Part shown: positions 1-8,348 of the stretch, in pieces
Layout: the number at the start of each line of letters is the position of its first letter
How positions within the stretch are numbered: position 1 is the stretch's first letter
From: CAYJAD01 sp964371225
GTDB taxonomy: Bacteria > Desulfobacterota > Desulfovibrionia > Desulfovibrionales > Desulfovibrionaceae
Direction: 5' to 3'
DNA: 64,000 nt
NCBI GenBank assembly: GCA_964371225.1
Contig: CAYJNA010000001.1
Coordinates: 20,627-84,626, forward strand
Position numbers and translations under genes: made by a program
Notes under the pieces: model-generated
Told to the model about the DNA's origin: nothing
Seen by the model: the letters and a program-made list of their open reading frames with translations, nothing else
Database searches by the model: none

Positions 1-1
1 T

Positions 2-1063
2 TTACACGTACTTACGCATAAAGGCAAAGGCTACGCCCCCGCTGAAGCTGATCCAACGCAATTTCACGGCGTGGGCGGCTTTGATATAACGACTGGTGCC
101 TTACCCCCAAAAAGCGATAAACTCACCTTTACCGATGCCTTTAGTAGCTGTCTTAATAACTTGGCAGAAGAAAATAAAGACATTGTTGCCATCACAGCCG
201 CCATGCCTGAAGGCACGGGTACGGCAGCATTTGCCCAAAAATATCCAGAACGCTTTGTGGATGTGGGCATTTGTGAACAGCATGCCATCACCTTTGCTGC
301 CGGTCTTGCCATTCAAGGTAAACGCCCCGTGGTGGCCATGTATTCTACTTTTTTACAAAGAGCTTATGATCAAGTGGTACATGATGTTTGTTTGCAAAAC
401 CTCCCCGTGACCTTTTGTATAGACAGAGCAGGCGTGGTGGGTGAAGACGGCCCCACGCATCATGGGGTTTTTGATATAGCCTTTTTACGACATATCCCCC
501 AAATGCGTATACTTGCCCCCCGTGATGAAGTGCTCTTGTGTCACGCGCTTTATACAGCCACGCACAGTGAAGGTCCCATGGCCTTGCGGTATCCGCGTGG
601 TGCTGGTTTTGATTTACCCCTGCCCAGCAAGAAAGAGTATATACTTTTACCCGAAGGGCAAGGAGAGCTTTTACAAGAGGGAAGTGATGCCCTTATTATT
701 GCTGCAGGCCCTTGTGTTCATATGGCTAAAGAAGCCGCGCAGCGCGTAGCTACATCTTGTCAGAAACATGTGGCAGTTTTTGACCCCATATGGCTTAAGC
801 CCTTACCTCAAGAGCAATTAACAAAGCTTGTGGCTGAGCATACGCATATATTCCTTGTGGAAGAAGGTATGTTAGCTGGAGGGTTTTCTTCGGCTGTAGT
901 GGAGCTTTTAGCTGACACCCATGCTCTTAATGGAAAAAACATACATCGCATAGGTATTAAAGATGTATTTGTGGAACATGGAAAGCAACAAGAATTACGT
1001 AAGCAGTTAGGTTTAACCGCAGAGCATATTGCACAAAAGGTAGAAGCTGTTTTTAGTGAATAA
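2..1063 (+). CDS. dxs: 1-deoxy-D-xylulose-5-phosphate synthase, C-terminal part (start outside window)
   Basis: Makes 1-deoxy-D-xylulose 5-phosphate from pyruvate and glyceraldehyde 3-phosphate with thiamine diphosphate, the first step of the MEP isoprenoid pathway, in the cytoplasm. The reading frame is open from base 2, so the first part of the gene lies left of the window; about 353 codons are visible of a family length near 620-640. The visible part opens with the family stretch THKGKGYAPAEADP and FHGVG. It then holds the transketolase-like pyrimidine-binding domain (VDVGICEQHAITFAAGLA, with the catalytic Glu) and the transketolase C-terminal domain, ending in a normal TAA. Convergent with tilS. 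Very confident. Confidence 0.96.
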   Translation, partial: LHVLTHKGKGYAPAEADPTQFHGVGGFDITTGALPPKSDKLTFTDAFSSCLNNLAEENKDIVAITAAMPEGTGTAAFAQKYPERFVDVGICEQHAITFAAGLAIQGKRPVVAMYSTFLQRAYDQVVHDVCLQNLPVTFCIDRAGVVGEDGPTHHGVFDIAFLRHIPQMRILAPRDEVLLCHALYTATHSEGPMALRYPRGAGFDLPLPSKKEYILLPEGQGELLQEGSDALIIAAGPCVHMAKEAAQRVATSCQKHVAVFDPIWLKPLPQEQLTKLVAEHTHIFLVEEGMLAGGFSSAVVELLADTHALNGKNIHRIGIKDVFVEHGKQQELRKQLGLTAEHIAQKVEAVFSE

Positions 1064-1117
1064 TTACCATTTGGCATGAGAAAAAGGGGAGAGTAGCTTG
1101 GTAAAACAAAGTAATGC

Positions 1118-2188
1118 TTATGTTTTACTAAAGCGTACGGCTCCCTTTTTTATGTGTGCCACCACATGATTGGGTAATTGAAATGTGATGCCGCCGCGCC
1201 CTTCTTGTAAAGCTGTATCCAGTTGAAAAAGTGTATGGGCTCTGGCTTGCCCCACACTGCCTTCATGAGCATCTTTTTGCAATATATGTAAGGCATGCAT
1301 ATAAAGGCGCAAGCGCGTAGCCTTATCGTTTTGTTGTAAAAGCTTTGCCGGCAAAAGCACAATACCATGAGTGCAGCACACGTCATATTGCTCACAAAGG
1401 CTTTGTACAAGTTCTTGCCAGTGAGTAGCGTCGTACTGTGCCAATTGCCAAAGTTCAGCAATTTTTTGTGGAAAAGAAGGATTTTCTGCTTGAAATAGAG
1501 GAAGAAAGGTGTGGCGAACTCTATTGCGTAAATAGGTTGTGTCGGCATTGCTGGCGTCTTCTACCCATGTAAAACCCATATGTTGTAAGAGCAAACGTAA
1601 TTGCTCAGGCTCTTGCATGAGTAAAGGGCGCAGAATACGCCTTTGCGCGTCACTGGCTACCATGCCCCCCAATGCTGGCCACCCTGCGCCGCGTAAGAGC
1701 CGCATAAAAACATCCTCTTGCACATCGCGTAAGTGATGCCCAAGGCATACCCAAGCCGCCCCGCAGTGTAATCTATACTGCTCATATATGGCATAGCGCG
1801 TGTGGCGTGCCGTTTCTTCAATGCCCATTTTGTGCTTTTTCGCTTCAGCATAAATATCCACAGAGCTTATAAAACAAGGAATTTCCCACACAGCACAAAG
1901 CTCTTGTACTGTTTGTGCTTCTTGAGTGCTTTCAGGGCGTAAATTATGATTGATATGTACCACAGAGAAGGAAAAATCATATACAGGGCGCAATAATTGC
2001 CATATACAGAGTAGGGATAAAGAATCTGCCCCACCAGAAACAGCAAGCAAAAAATGCTTCTTTTCAAGTGATATATGTAAATCGTTTTCCAAAAAAAGAC
2101 GCACAGCGCGCGCCAAGGCTTTGGTTTGCGCACTTTGTTCTTTAAAAAAAGGAATGTGTGCAGGAAATTGAAAAGCAGCATCCGCCAT
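1118..2188 (-). CDS. tilS: tRNA(Ile)-lysidine synthase
   Basis: Attaches lysine to C34 of the CAU-anticodon tRNA-Ile so that it reads AUA codons; essential in most bacteria and cytoplasmic. The PP-loop ATP-binding motif SGGADS is at about residues 49-56, followed by LGHHLRDVQEDVFMRL and RILRPLL, which are typical of the N-terminal catalytic domain; a less conserved C-terminal tRNA-binding part follows. The 356 aa length fits the shorter TilS forms. An in-frame ATG at 2200 sits directly against the AGGAG, leaving no spacing, so the ATG at 2188 is preferred. It is the last gene of the leftward heme operon and converges on dxs. Confidence 0.93.
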   Translation of the reverse strand: MADAAFQFPAHIPFFKEQSAQTKALARAVRLFLENDLHISLEKKHFLLAVSGGADSLSLLCIWQLLRPVYDFSFSVVHINHNLRPESTQEAQTVQELCAVWEIPCFISSVDIYAEAKKHKMGIEETARHTRYAIYEQYRLHCGAAWVCLGHHLRDVQEDVFMRLLRGAGWPALGGMVASDAQRRILRPLLMQEPEQLRLLLQHMGFTWVEDASNADTTYLRNRVRHTFLPLFQAENPSFPQKIAELWQLAQYDATHWQELVQSLCEQYDVCCTHGIVLLPAKLLQQNDKATRLRLYMHALHILQKDAHEGSVGQARAHTLFQLDTALQEGRGGITFQLPNHVVAHIKKGAVRFSKT

Positions 2189-2274
2189 GCGCCAGCACAT
2201 CTCCTATGGCTAAAAGGGTGAAAATTGATTGGGAAAGAAGTTTATTTGTATAGGATTTAGCTTACTCTACCACA

Positions 2275-2610
2275 TTAAATAATAATCTCTAATTTTTTGC
2301 AAAGCTCTTCCACATAGCGCATCATATGCATTTGTAAAGACGGCGCTGCATAGGCAACGCAATTACAATGAAGTGCATTTCTTGCACGTACCAAAAGCTC
2401 TAAGCGTAGAGCATCCCTTTCAATTTCCAAAGCCATCACAAAGGGGCCGCATTGTTTGGCATGTTCATCTTGTATGGGGGTGTACATATCCTTAGGGATA
2501 GGCAACCAGAAAAGCCCCGGCATGGAATCGTGCAAGTTCATGGAAGTTAAGAGTTCCGTGATTTTTTCAAGCTGCTGTTCTTCAAGGCCGTCTATATAAT
2601 ATGAGCGCAT
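2275..2610 (-). CDS. conserved small protein of unknown function in the heme operon
   Basis: A 111 aa acidic soluble protein with no signal peptide, no membrane segment and no motif I recognise. It begins MRSYYIDGLEEQQLEKITELL, suggesting a helical start, and the middle contains two cysteines in an HCNC stretch. An AGGAT ribosome-binding site precedes the ATG by a good distance, and the gene lies 30 bases after hemA, so it is probably co-transcribed with hemA and tilS. A role in tetrapyrrole synthesis or tRNA biology is possible from position only. Confidence 0.75.
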   Translation of the reverse strand: MRSYYIDGLEEQQLEKITELLTSMNLHDSMPGLFWLPIPKDMYTPIQDEHAKQCGPFVMALEIERDALRLELLVRARNALHCNCVAYAAPSLQMHMMRYVEELCKKLEIII

Positions 2611-2640
2611 AACATCCTCATGTACTTTAAAGCATTACTT

Positions 2641-3972
2641 TTAAAAAATCTTATTTTGTGGCGGTGTGTCATCACTATCTAAATCAAAAATACGTCGTAC
2701 CATATGAATGCGCGGGGCTGGGCCATCATCGCTCATGGTGCCGCGTTTTAAGAAGGATAGAGGAGCATGGTTAAGCTTACGTATAAGCGCAGCTGTCATA
2801 TCTTCTAAAGCTTGTTTGGTATGCGGATCTGTGGTGCCTAATCTTTTTAAAGTACGTTGTAATTCATCGGCGGCAAGACGTTCACTGCGTTGAATAATAT
2901 CTACAATGGTAGGTTGAACATCAAGACTTTGTAACCAACGACAGAAGAGAAGAACTTCTTCATCCACGATATTCACGGCTTTACGTGCTTCATCTCGTCT
3001 ACCGGCAAGATTTTCTTCTACCACTTCTTTTAAATCGTCAATATCATATAAATAGACGTTATCAAGGTTGTTAATATCGGGGTCTAAATCGCGCGGAACG
3101 GCAATATCAATAAAAAACATAGGTTTATATTTACGTTGCTTAAGAATGGATTGCAAATCTTTGGCGCGTAAAATAGCTTCGGGAGAGCCGGTAGAAGTGA
3201 TGATAATATCCACATCCACAAGATGCTCCACAAGTTCCTCATAAGGAACAGCCAAACCATTGAATTGTTGTGCCAATTCTTGGCCACGCTCAAGAGTTCT
3301 GTTAGCCACATAAATTTGTTTTACGCCAGCTTGCAAAAGATGCGTAGCGGCAAGTTCGGCCATTTCGCCTGCACCAATAAGCATAGCTTTTTGTTCGTGC
3401 ATTTCGCCAAAAATACGTTTGGCAAGCTCCACAGCGGCATAAGAAATGGACACAGCACTAGAAGCAATGGCAGTTTCTGTACGAACGCGTTTGGCCACTG
3501 AAAAAGACTTATGTAAAAGGCGATTTACAATGGTTCCTGCACTTTTACTTTCCACAGCCTTACGATAGGCTTCTTTTAGTTGGCCTAATATTTGTGGCTC
3601 ACCCAATACCATAGAATCCAAGCTAGCGCCCACAGTGAATACATGGCGAATGGCTTGCTCATTTTTATAGGCATATACATAGGGTTTTAATGCTGCCACA
3701 TCTTGCCCACAAGCTTCAGCCCATTGTGTGAGTACTTGTCCAATGATCACAGGCTCACACATACCTGTTTGGTAAGTACAGCGACATTGTTTTTCACATA
3801 CTAATATTTCCACACGATTACATGTAGAAAGAATTAGCGCTTCACCTATGGCTTTGCCGCAAGGGATAGCCCATGTTTGTGCAGAACAATGTGCTGATAA
3901 AGCAAAGCGCTCACGAATTTCAACAGGCGCTGTTTTATGGTTTAACCCAATGAGATATATATTCCTATTCAT
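2641..3972 (-). CDS. hemA: glutamyl-tRNA reductase
   Basis: Reduces glutamyl-tRNA(Glu) with NADPH to glutamate-1-semialdehyde, the committed step of C5-pathway tetrapyrrole synthesis, needed here for siroheme, cytochromes c and heme. The family start LIGLNHKTAPVEIRE is present, the catalytic cysteine is Cys51 in STCNRVE, the signature SMVLGEPQILGQ is intact, and the Rossmann domain carries MLIGAGEMAE. The 443 aa length is normal. The start has only a weak ribosome-binding site and lies 7 bases after the cytochrome c assembly gene, so translational coupling is likely. Confidence 0.97.
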   Translation of the reverse strand: MNRNIYLIGLNHKTAPVEIRERFALSAHCSAQTWAIPCGKAIGEALILSTCNRVEILVCEKQCRCTYQTGMCEPVIIGQVLTQWAEACGQDVAALKPYVYAYKNEQAIRHVFTVGASLDSMVLGEPQILGQLKEAYRKAVESKSAGTIVNRLLHKSFSVAKRVRTETAIASSAVSISYAAVELAKRIFGEMHEQKAMLIGAGEMAELAATHLLQAGVKQIYVANRTLERGQELAQQFNGLAVPYEELVEHLVDVDIIITSTGSPEAILRAKDLQSILKQRKYKPMFFIDIAVPRDLDPDINNLDNVYLYDIDDLKEVVEENLAGRRDEARKAVNIVDEEVLLFCRWLQSLDVQPTIVDIIQRSERLAADELQRTLKRLGTTDPHTKQALEDMTAALIRKLNHAPLSFLKRGTMSDDGPAPRIHMVRRIFDLDSDDTPPQNKIF

Positions 3973-3979
3973 AATAATT

Positions 3980-4804
3980 CTACTGTATAAAGGCGTGGTG
4001 AGAATTCATAAAAGTATTAACCACAAGGATAGAAAAAGCGCTTAAAGCAAAAAGCCATAAGGCCAAGAGAGCAGGCTTTCGCCCACCGCGTCCTTGTAGA
4101 GTGCGCATATAAAAAAGCCAAGCAAACAGCCCCCATACAAGAAAGGAGACTATTTCTTTAGGGTCACCGCTAACGGATTTTCCCCAAGTGCTGCCAGCCC
4201 ATATAACACCAGAAACAATGCCAATGGTAAAGAGGGGAAAACCTACCATGGCTGTAACGGCATTGACCTTATCTAAAATGGCCAAGGCTGGAAAGTCTTT
4301 ACGAAAGCCCGTAAGAGGCTCTTTTGATTTTATCATATTTTCCGTATGGATAAACATAATTCCCGCTGCAAAAGCCAAGGTCATGAGAGCAAGGCTTAAG
4401 TAAAGAGAACCAATGTGCAAAGTATAAAAAGTACCGCTTAATGATTCCGGTAAAGTTATTTGAGCTTGTAATAAGCGCAAAGAGAGTAAAAAAAGCATTA
4501 AGGCTAACGGTGTAAGAAATATAATGGGGGTAGAATGTTTTGTTTTCCATTGTCCGAAAAAACCGCAAATAAGGATAAACCATGCTAAAATTTGTAAATA
4601 AGCCCCCCAGCTTAGGCCGCCAGGTGTCAGTCCATGACTTCCTCTAGCCATATCGAATGTTTGCAAAGCAAAGCCGCCCACTGTGCATAGACAAGCCACA
4701 ATACGTAACCACCGTTGACGTAGTAAAATGCCTAAAATCCCGCATAAGGTGGCAATACCATAGAAAAGTATAATGAGTGTATTACTTTGCTCAAAAGATA
4801 TCAT
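3980..4804 (-). CDS. CcsA/HemX-like cytochrome c assembly membrane protein
   Basis: A 274 aa integral membrane protein with about eight hydrophobic segments and the tryptophan-rich WAGSTWGKSVSGDPKE stretch that marks the CcsA/CcmC/HemX heme-handling superfamily. Members move heme for attachment to c-type cytochromes or, as HemX, influence the level of glutamyl-tRNA reductase. Position directly before hemA resembles the HemX arrangement. The start at 4804 is chosen because a GGAG site lies 9 bases upstream; an ATG at 4819 lacks one. It overlaps the previous gene by 14 bases. Which of the two roles applies cannot be told from the sequence. Confidence 0.86.
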   Translation of the reverse strand: MISFEQSNTLIILFYGIATLCGILGILLRQRWLRIVACLCTVGGFALQTFDMARGSHGLTPGGLSWGAYLQILAWFILICGFFGQWKTKHSTPIIFLTPLALMLFLLSLRLLQAQITLPESLSGTFYTLHIGSLYLSLALMTLAFAAGIMFIHTENMIKSKEPLTGFRKDFPALAILDKVNAVTAMVGFPLFTIGIVSGVIWAGSTWGKSVSGDPKEIVSFLVWGLFAWLFYMRTLQGRGGRKPALLALWLFALSAFSILVVNTFMNSHHAFIQ

Positions 4805-5495
4805 GCAATAACTCCGCAATATGTTTATGTAAACTTTTAGGAAGCATGTTTTCTAAAAGTTTATAACTTTGTTCTGTATTTTTTTCAGCCAAATGATGCC
4901 TCAAGGGAGAGTTCACTAAAGCACGAAAAAGTGCCGTATTGTGCCTTGTATCTTGTTCTAAGGCAAGTACGAGAGGGCGTAATTTTCCTAAAAATCTTGT
5001 CATAGGAGCATGGGGTTTAAGCCAAGCTTCTAACTCTTCGCGTAAAACGCGCGCCCAAGCAGGGCTTGCCCCTTCGGTACTCAAAGCGGCCATAAGTGTG
5101 GAACCAGCCGTGATAGAATTTGTTCCTTCACAGGCACATTGTGCCAATGCCGGAACAATGCAATTGCCTTTACGCGGTGCATCCACACAATTGCATAAGA
5201 TACCACGCTCTTGGCATAAGGCCGCAATGTGTGCGTTTAATTCTTTTTGGCCTGTACAAGCAAAAACTAAACTTTTTCCCTCAAGGTCTTGTTCTGTGAA
5301 GCAACGTTTTTCAAAGTGCCACTGTTCATAGTGTGCATATGCGTCCCACGCAGGGCTTTTTTCATGAATATCAAGAAGTAACAAATCTTTCACGTTAGCT
5401 TCAAGTAAACCTTTAGCCTTACGTAAGCCCACTTCACCAGCTCCGACAATAAGACAATAACTTTTTGATATATCAATGAAAAGTGGGTAATACAT
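4791..5495 (-). CDS. precorrin-2 dehydrogenase / sirohydrochlorin ferrochelatase (CysG N-terminal type)
   Basis: Oxidises precorrin-2 to sirohydrochlorin with NAD and may insert iron to give siroheme, the cofactor of sulfite reductase; sirohydrochlorin is also the entry to the siroheme-dependent heme route used by sulfate reducers. The N-terminal NAD site reads VGAGEVGLRKAKGLLEA from about residue 17, followed by the expected NCVDAPRKGNCIVPA region with the active-site aspartate. The 234 aa length fits the stand-alone dehydrogenase/chelatase domain with no methyltransferase fusion. First gene of the leftward heme operon; the ribosome-binding site is weak (GGAT). Confidence 0.93.
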   Translation of the reverse strand: MYYPLFIDISKSYCLIVGAGEVGLRKAKGLLEANVKDLLLLDIHEKSPAWDAYAHYEQWHFEKRCFTEQDLEGKSLVFACTGQKELNAHIAALCQERGILCNCVDAPRKGNCIVPALAQCACEGTNSITAGSTLMAALSTEGASPAWARVLREELEAWLKPHAPMTRFLGKLRPLVLALEQDTRHNTALFRALVNSPLRHHLAEKNTEQSYKLLENMLPKSLHKHIAELLHDIF

Positions 5496-5664
5496 ACTAT
5501 CCAGTTGTGTTGTAAGGATTTTTTATATACATTTATAATACCTAGTTTACAGCTTGCACTTATACACCATTCCCCCACGGCTGTGAAGTGAAGTTTTTCC
5601 ATAAAAAAGCTCTTGTCTCTTGATGTTATAGAAAATTTTGCGTACCTATCTCAAGGGGAGTTTT

Positions 5665-6939
5665 ATGAAACAATTTTTACTCATACAATTGGCGCGCTTT
5701 GGTGACCTTGTGCAAACGGGAAGGCTTATTCAAAGTCTTGAGGCACAAGGGCATGTTCATTTGTGCATAGATACAAGCTTACGCGAGCTGGCGGCCATGC
5801 TATATCCGCACACCACCTTGCATACAGTGCCTGCACATGCGTCGCATGGGACACATTGTGCCGGTGGTATAGATGGCATGAAAAAATTACACACCACTTT
5901 GACGGCTCTTGCTGCGCAAGATTTTTATGCCGTGTATAATTGTAATTATAGCCCCCTTAACGCCAGCATAGTACGTCTTTTTGCCCCTGAAATAGTTCAT
6001 GGTTATGCAGTGCAACGTGGACAACTTTTGCGCAGCCCTTGGGTTCATAAAGCTTTTCGCTGGGCGCAAAATAGAGTGCTTAGCCCCATAAATCTTGTGG
6101 ATTTTTGGGCGTATTTCACAAAGACGCCACATCCGCCTTCATTGGTAAACCCTGTAGCTCAAGGGCAGGGGAAGGGAATAGGGGTGGTTTTAGCAGGGCG
6201 TGAATCGCGTCGTTCTTTGCCTCCAGCGGTATTAGTGCCCATATTACGTACTTTTTTTGAAAGCATGGCAAATACCCCCGCCATATACCTTTTGGGTAGT
6301 ACAGCAGAAATGCCTTTGGCTCGTCAAATAAAACGCCTCATGCCTGCCCATATGCAAGAATATGTACGGGACTATTGCGGAAAAACCTCATGGCAGGGGC
6401 TTATGGACGCTGTGCAAGGCTTAGATGCGCTTATTAGCCCAGATACAGGCACCATGCATTTGGGAGCCCGTCTTGGTGTACCCGTGCATGCCTTCTTTCT
6501 TTCTTCAGCATGGTGTCACGAAACAGGCCCCTATGGACAAGGGCATACTGTTTGGCAATCTACTTATGAATGCGCTCCTTGTTTAGAATCTGCACCATGC
6601 CTTATTAATACCAAATGCTTACAAGATTTTTCTCATAGAAATTTTTACAGAACACTGACGGCGCAATTACAAAACACCATTCTACCCCAAGATGAAGACA
6701 AAAAACTTCCCACAAGCATAACTTGCCAAAAATCTTATATAGATTCTTTAGGCTCCGCGTGGAAAATATACGCCGGTGAAGATAAATATGCAGAAAAGAG
6801 GCAAAATTTACGTGCTATTTTAGCAGAATATTGTCATTGCCCTTGGCCAAAAAATCTGCCAGAAGAGCATTTGATACAGTATTTTTATGAAGATGCCGAT
6901 GCCATGCTACGAGAAAGAAATTTATATAAATATTTTTAA
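5665..6939 (+). CDS. glycosyltransferase family 9 (heptosyltransferase-like)
   Basis: A 424 aa protein that opens with the LIQLARFGDLVQTGRLIQ pattern of ADP-heptose:LPS heptosyltransferases and has the C-terminal donor-site region PDTGTMHLGARLGVPVHAFF. These enzymes add sugars to lipopolysaccharide core or other surface glycans at the inner membrane's cytoplasmic face. After the catalytic region there are clustered cysteines (ECAPCLESAPC, then C in NTKC) and a roughly 100-residue extension not typical of WaaC/WaaF. The start at 5665 is preferred because AGGGGAG precedes it; the upstream ATG at 5638 has none. Probably co-transcribed with the next glycosyltransferase, 71 bases downstream. Confidence 0.85.
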   Translation: MKQFLLIQLARFGDLVQTGRLIQSLEAQGHVHLCIDTSLRELAAMLYPHTTLHTVPAHASHGTHCAGGIDGMKKLHTTLTALAAQDFYAVYNCNYSPLNASIVRLFAPEIVHGYAVQRGQLLRSPWVHKAFRWAQNRVLSPINLVDFWAYFTKTPHPPSLVNPVAQGQGKGIGVVLAGRESRRSLPPAVLVPILRTFFESMANTPAIYLLGSTAEMPLARQIKRLMPAHMQEYVRDYCGKTSWQGLMDAVQGLDALISPDTGTMHLGARLGVPVHAFFLSSAWCHETGPYGQGHTVWQSTYECAPCLESAPCLINTKCLQDFSHRNFYRTLTAQLQNTILPQDEDKKLPTSITCQKSYIDSLGSAWKIYAGEDKYAEKRQNLRAILAEYCHCPWPKNLPEEHLIQYFYEDADAMLRERNLYKYF

Positions 6940-7010
6940 TATATATGTACATGTTTTTGGTATTACTAAACCATCAACTATGTAGATAGCATTATGAATG
7001 GAGACAATAT

Positions 7011-8282
7011 ATGGCTCAACACGCTTTACGTATTTTAGTGGTACTTCCCTTTTATGGAGGTTCCCTGCCCATTGGTCAATACTGCATTCAAGCTTTGCGT
7101 CATTTGGGACATAGTGTAGAAATCTTTGACGCGCCACAGTTTTATACTGCTTTTACAGCCATTAAAGGCTTACGTGTTACCACAGATCGTTTAGATCAAT
7201 TGGAAAATGCTTTTTTGCAAAATGTCTCACAAGCCATTTTAGCCCAAGTGGAAAGCTTTGAACCAGATATGGTTCTTGCCCTTGCACAAGCGCCTGTAAG
7301 TCGTCAGCTTTTACGTCGCTTAGAAAAAATGCAGGTGCCCACTGCCATGTGGTTTGTGGAAGATCATAAAATTTTCACATATTGGCGCGCATTTGCGCCT
7401 CTCTATAATGTGTTTGCCGTTATTCAAAAAGAGCCTTTTTTGGAAAGCTTAGAAGAAATTGGCCAGAAAAATGCCTTGTATTTACCCATGGCGGCTTTAC
7501 CAAGCTTTCATACGCCTATGACACTTAACACCATGGAGCAAAAGAAATTTGGTGCTGATGTGGCTTTTTTAGGGGCTGGCTATCCCAATAGACGCGTAGC
7601 TTTTAAACCTCTCATTAACCAAAAGAATTTTAAAATTTGGGGTACAGAATGGGAAGGAGACGGATTGCTGATGCGTCATGTGCAACAGCAAGGTTCACGC
7701 ATCAGCCCCGAAGACGCTGTGAAGATATACAATGCCACTAAAATAAATTTAAATTTACATTCCAGTGTGGATAGCAAAACTGTCATCACCGATGGGGATT
7801 TTGTGAATCCACGCACCTTTGAACTGGCAGCCATTGGAGCTTTTCAATTGGTGGATAAGCGTTCTCTTATGGCTGAGCTTTTTGCACCTGATATGCTGGC
7901 AACTTTTGAAAACTTAGAAGAAATGTACGCTAAAATTGCTTATTATACTGAAAATGAAGCAGAGCGCCTTGCCATGAGTGAAAAAGCACGTACACATGTA
8001 CTTGAAAATCATAGCTATGAAAGACGTATGCAAAGCCTCATAGATGCAGTAGAAAAGGCATGTGGCCCTTGGAAAAAAAGAGAATATAGCGCAAATTTTG
8101 CTGACTTACCTGAAGAACTAAGTGCCGACTTGGCCACACTTATTGATAACTTGGAGCTACCGGCTGATGCTGCTTTTGAAGATGTGCTTGCACGTATTCG
8201 TTTACGCAGTGGTCTTTTAAGTCCTCTTGAAACATCCTTACTTTTTCTTGAAGAATGGCGAAAGCAATATAGTAAAAATTAA
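7011..8282 (+). CDS. CgeB-like glycosyltransferase
   Basis: A 423 aa protein resembling the CgeB/DUF3880 glycosyltransferase family: an N-terminal Rossmann-like domain (LRILVVLPFYGGSLPIGQYC), the AMWFVEDHKIFTYW segment, and a C-terminal GT-B domain with the donor-site stretch FVNPRTFELAAIGAFQLVD and GADVAFLGAGYPNRR. Substrate unknown; in Desulfovibrio relatives such pairs may decorate flagellin or cell-surface glycan, which is inference. A C-terminal tail of about 70 residues is predicted helical. A strong hairpin with T-run follows the stop codon. Confidence 0.82.
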   Translation: MAQHALRILVVLPFYGGSLPIGQYCIQALRHLGHSVEIFDAPQFYTAFTAIKGLRVTTDRLDQLENAFLQNVSQAILAQVESFEPDMVLALAQAPVSRQLLRRLEKMQVPTAMWFVEDHKIFTYWRAFAPLYNVFAVIQKEPFLESLEEIGQKNALYLPMAALPSFHTPMTLNTMEQKKFGADVAFLGAGYPNRRVAFKPLINQKNFKIWGTEWEGDGLLMRHVQQQGSRISPEDAVKIYNATKINLNLHSSVDSKTVITDGDFVNPRTFELAAIGAFQLVDKRSLMAELFAPDMLATFENLEEMYAKIAYYTENEAERLAMSEKARTHVLENHSYERRMQSLIDAVEKACGPWKKREYSANFADLPEELSADLATLIDNLELPADAAFEDVLARIRLRSGLLSPLETSLLFLEEWRKQYSKN

Positions 8283-8295
8283 ATATATCGTGCAT

Positions 8296-8324
8296 AAAAA
8301 AACCACCGATTTGGTGGTTTTTTT
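8296..8324. terminator. bidirectional rho-independent terminator
   Basis: A perfect hairpin AACCACC / GGTGGTT (8301-8307 and 8313-8319) with a 5-base loop, flanked by an A-run on the left and a T-run on the right. It sits between the convergent CgeB-like gene and the chemoreceptor gene and can end both transcripts. Confidence 0.9.
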
Positions 8325-8348
8325 ATGGGTAAAAGATATAAAAAGTGC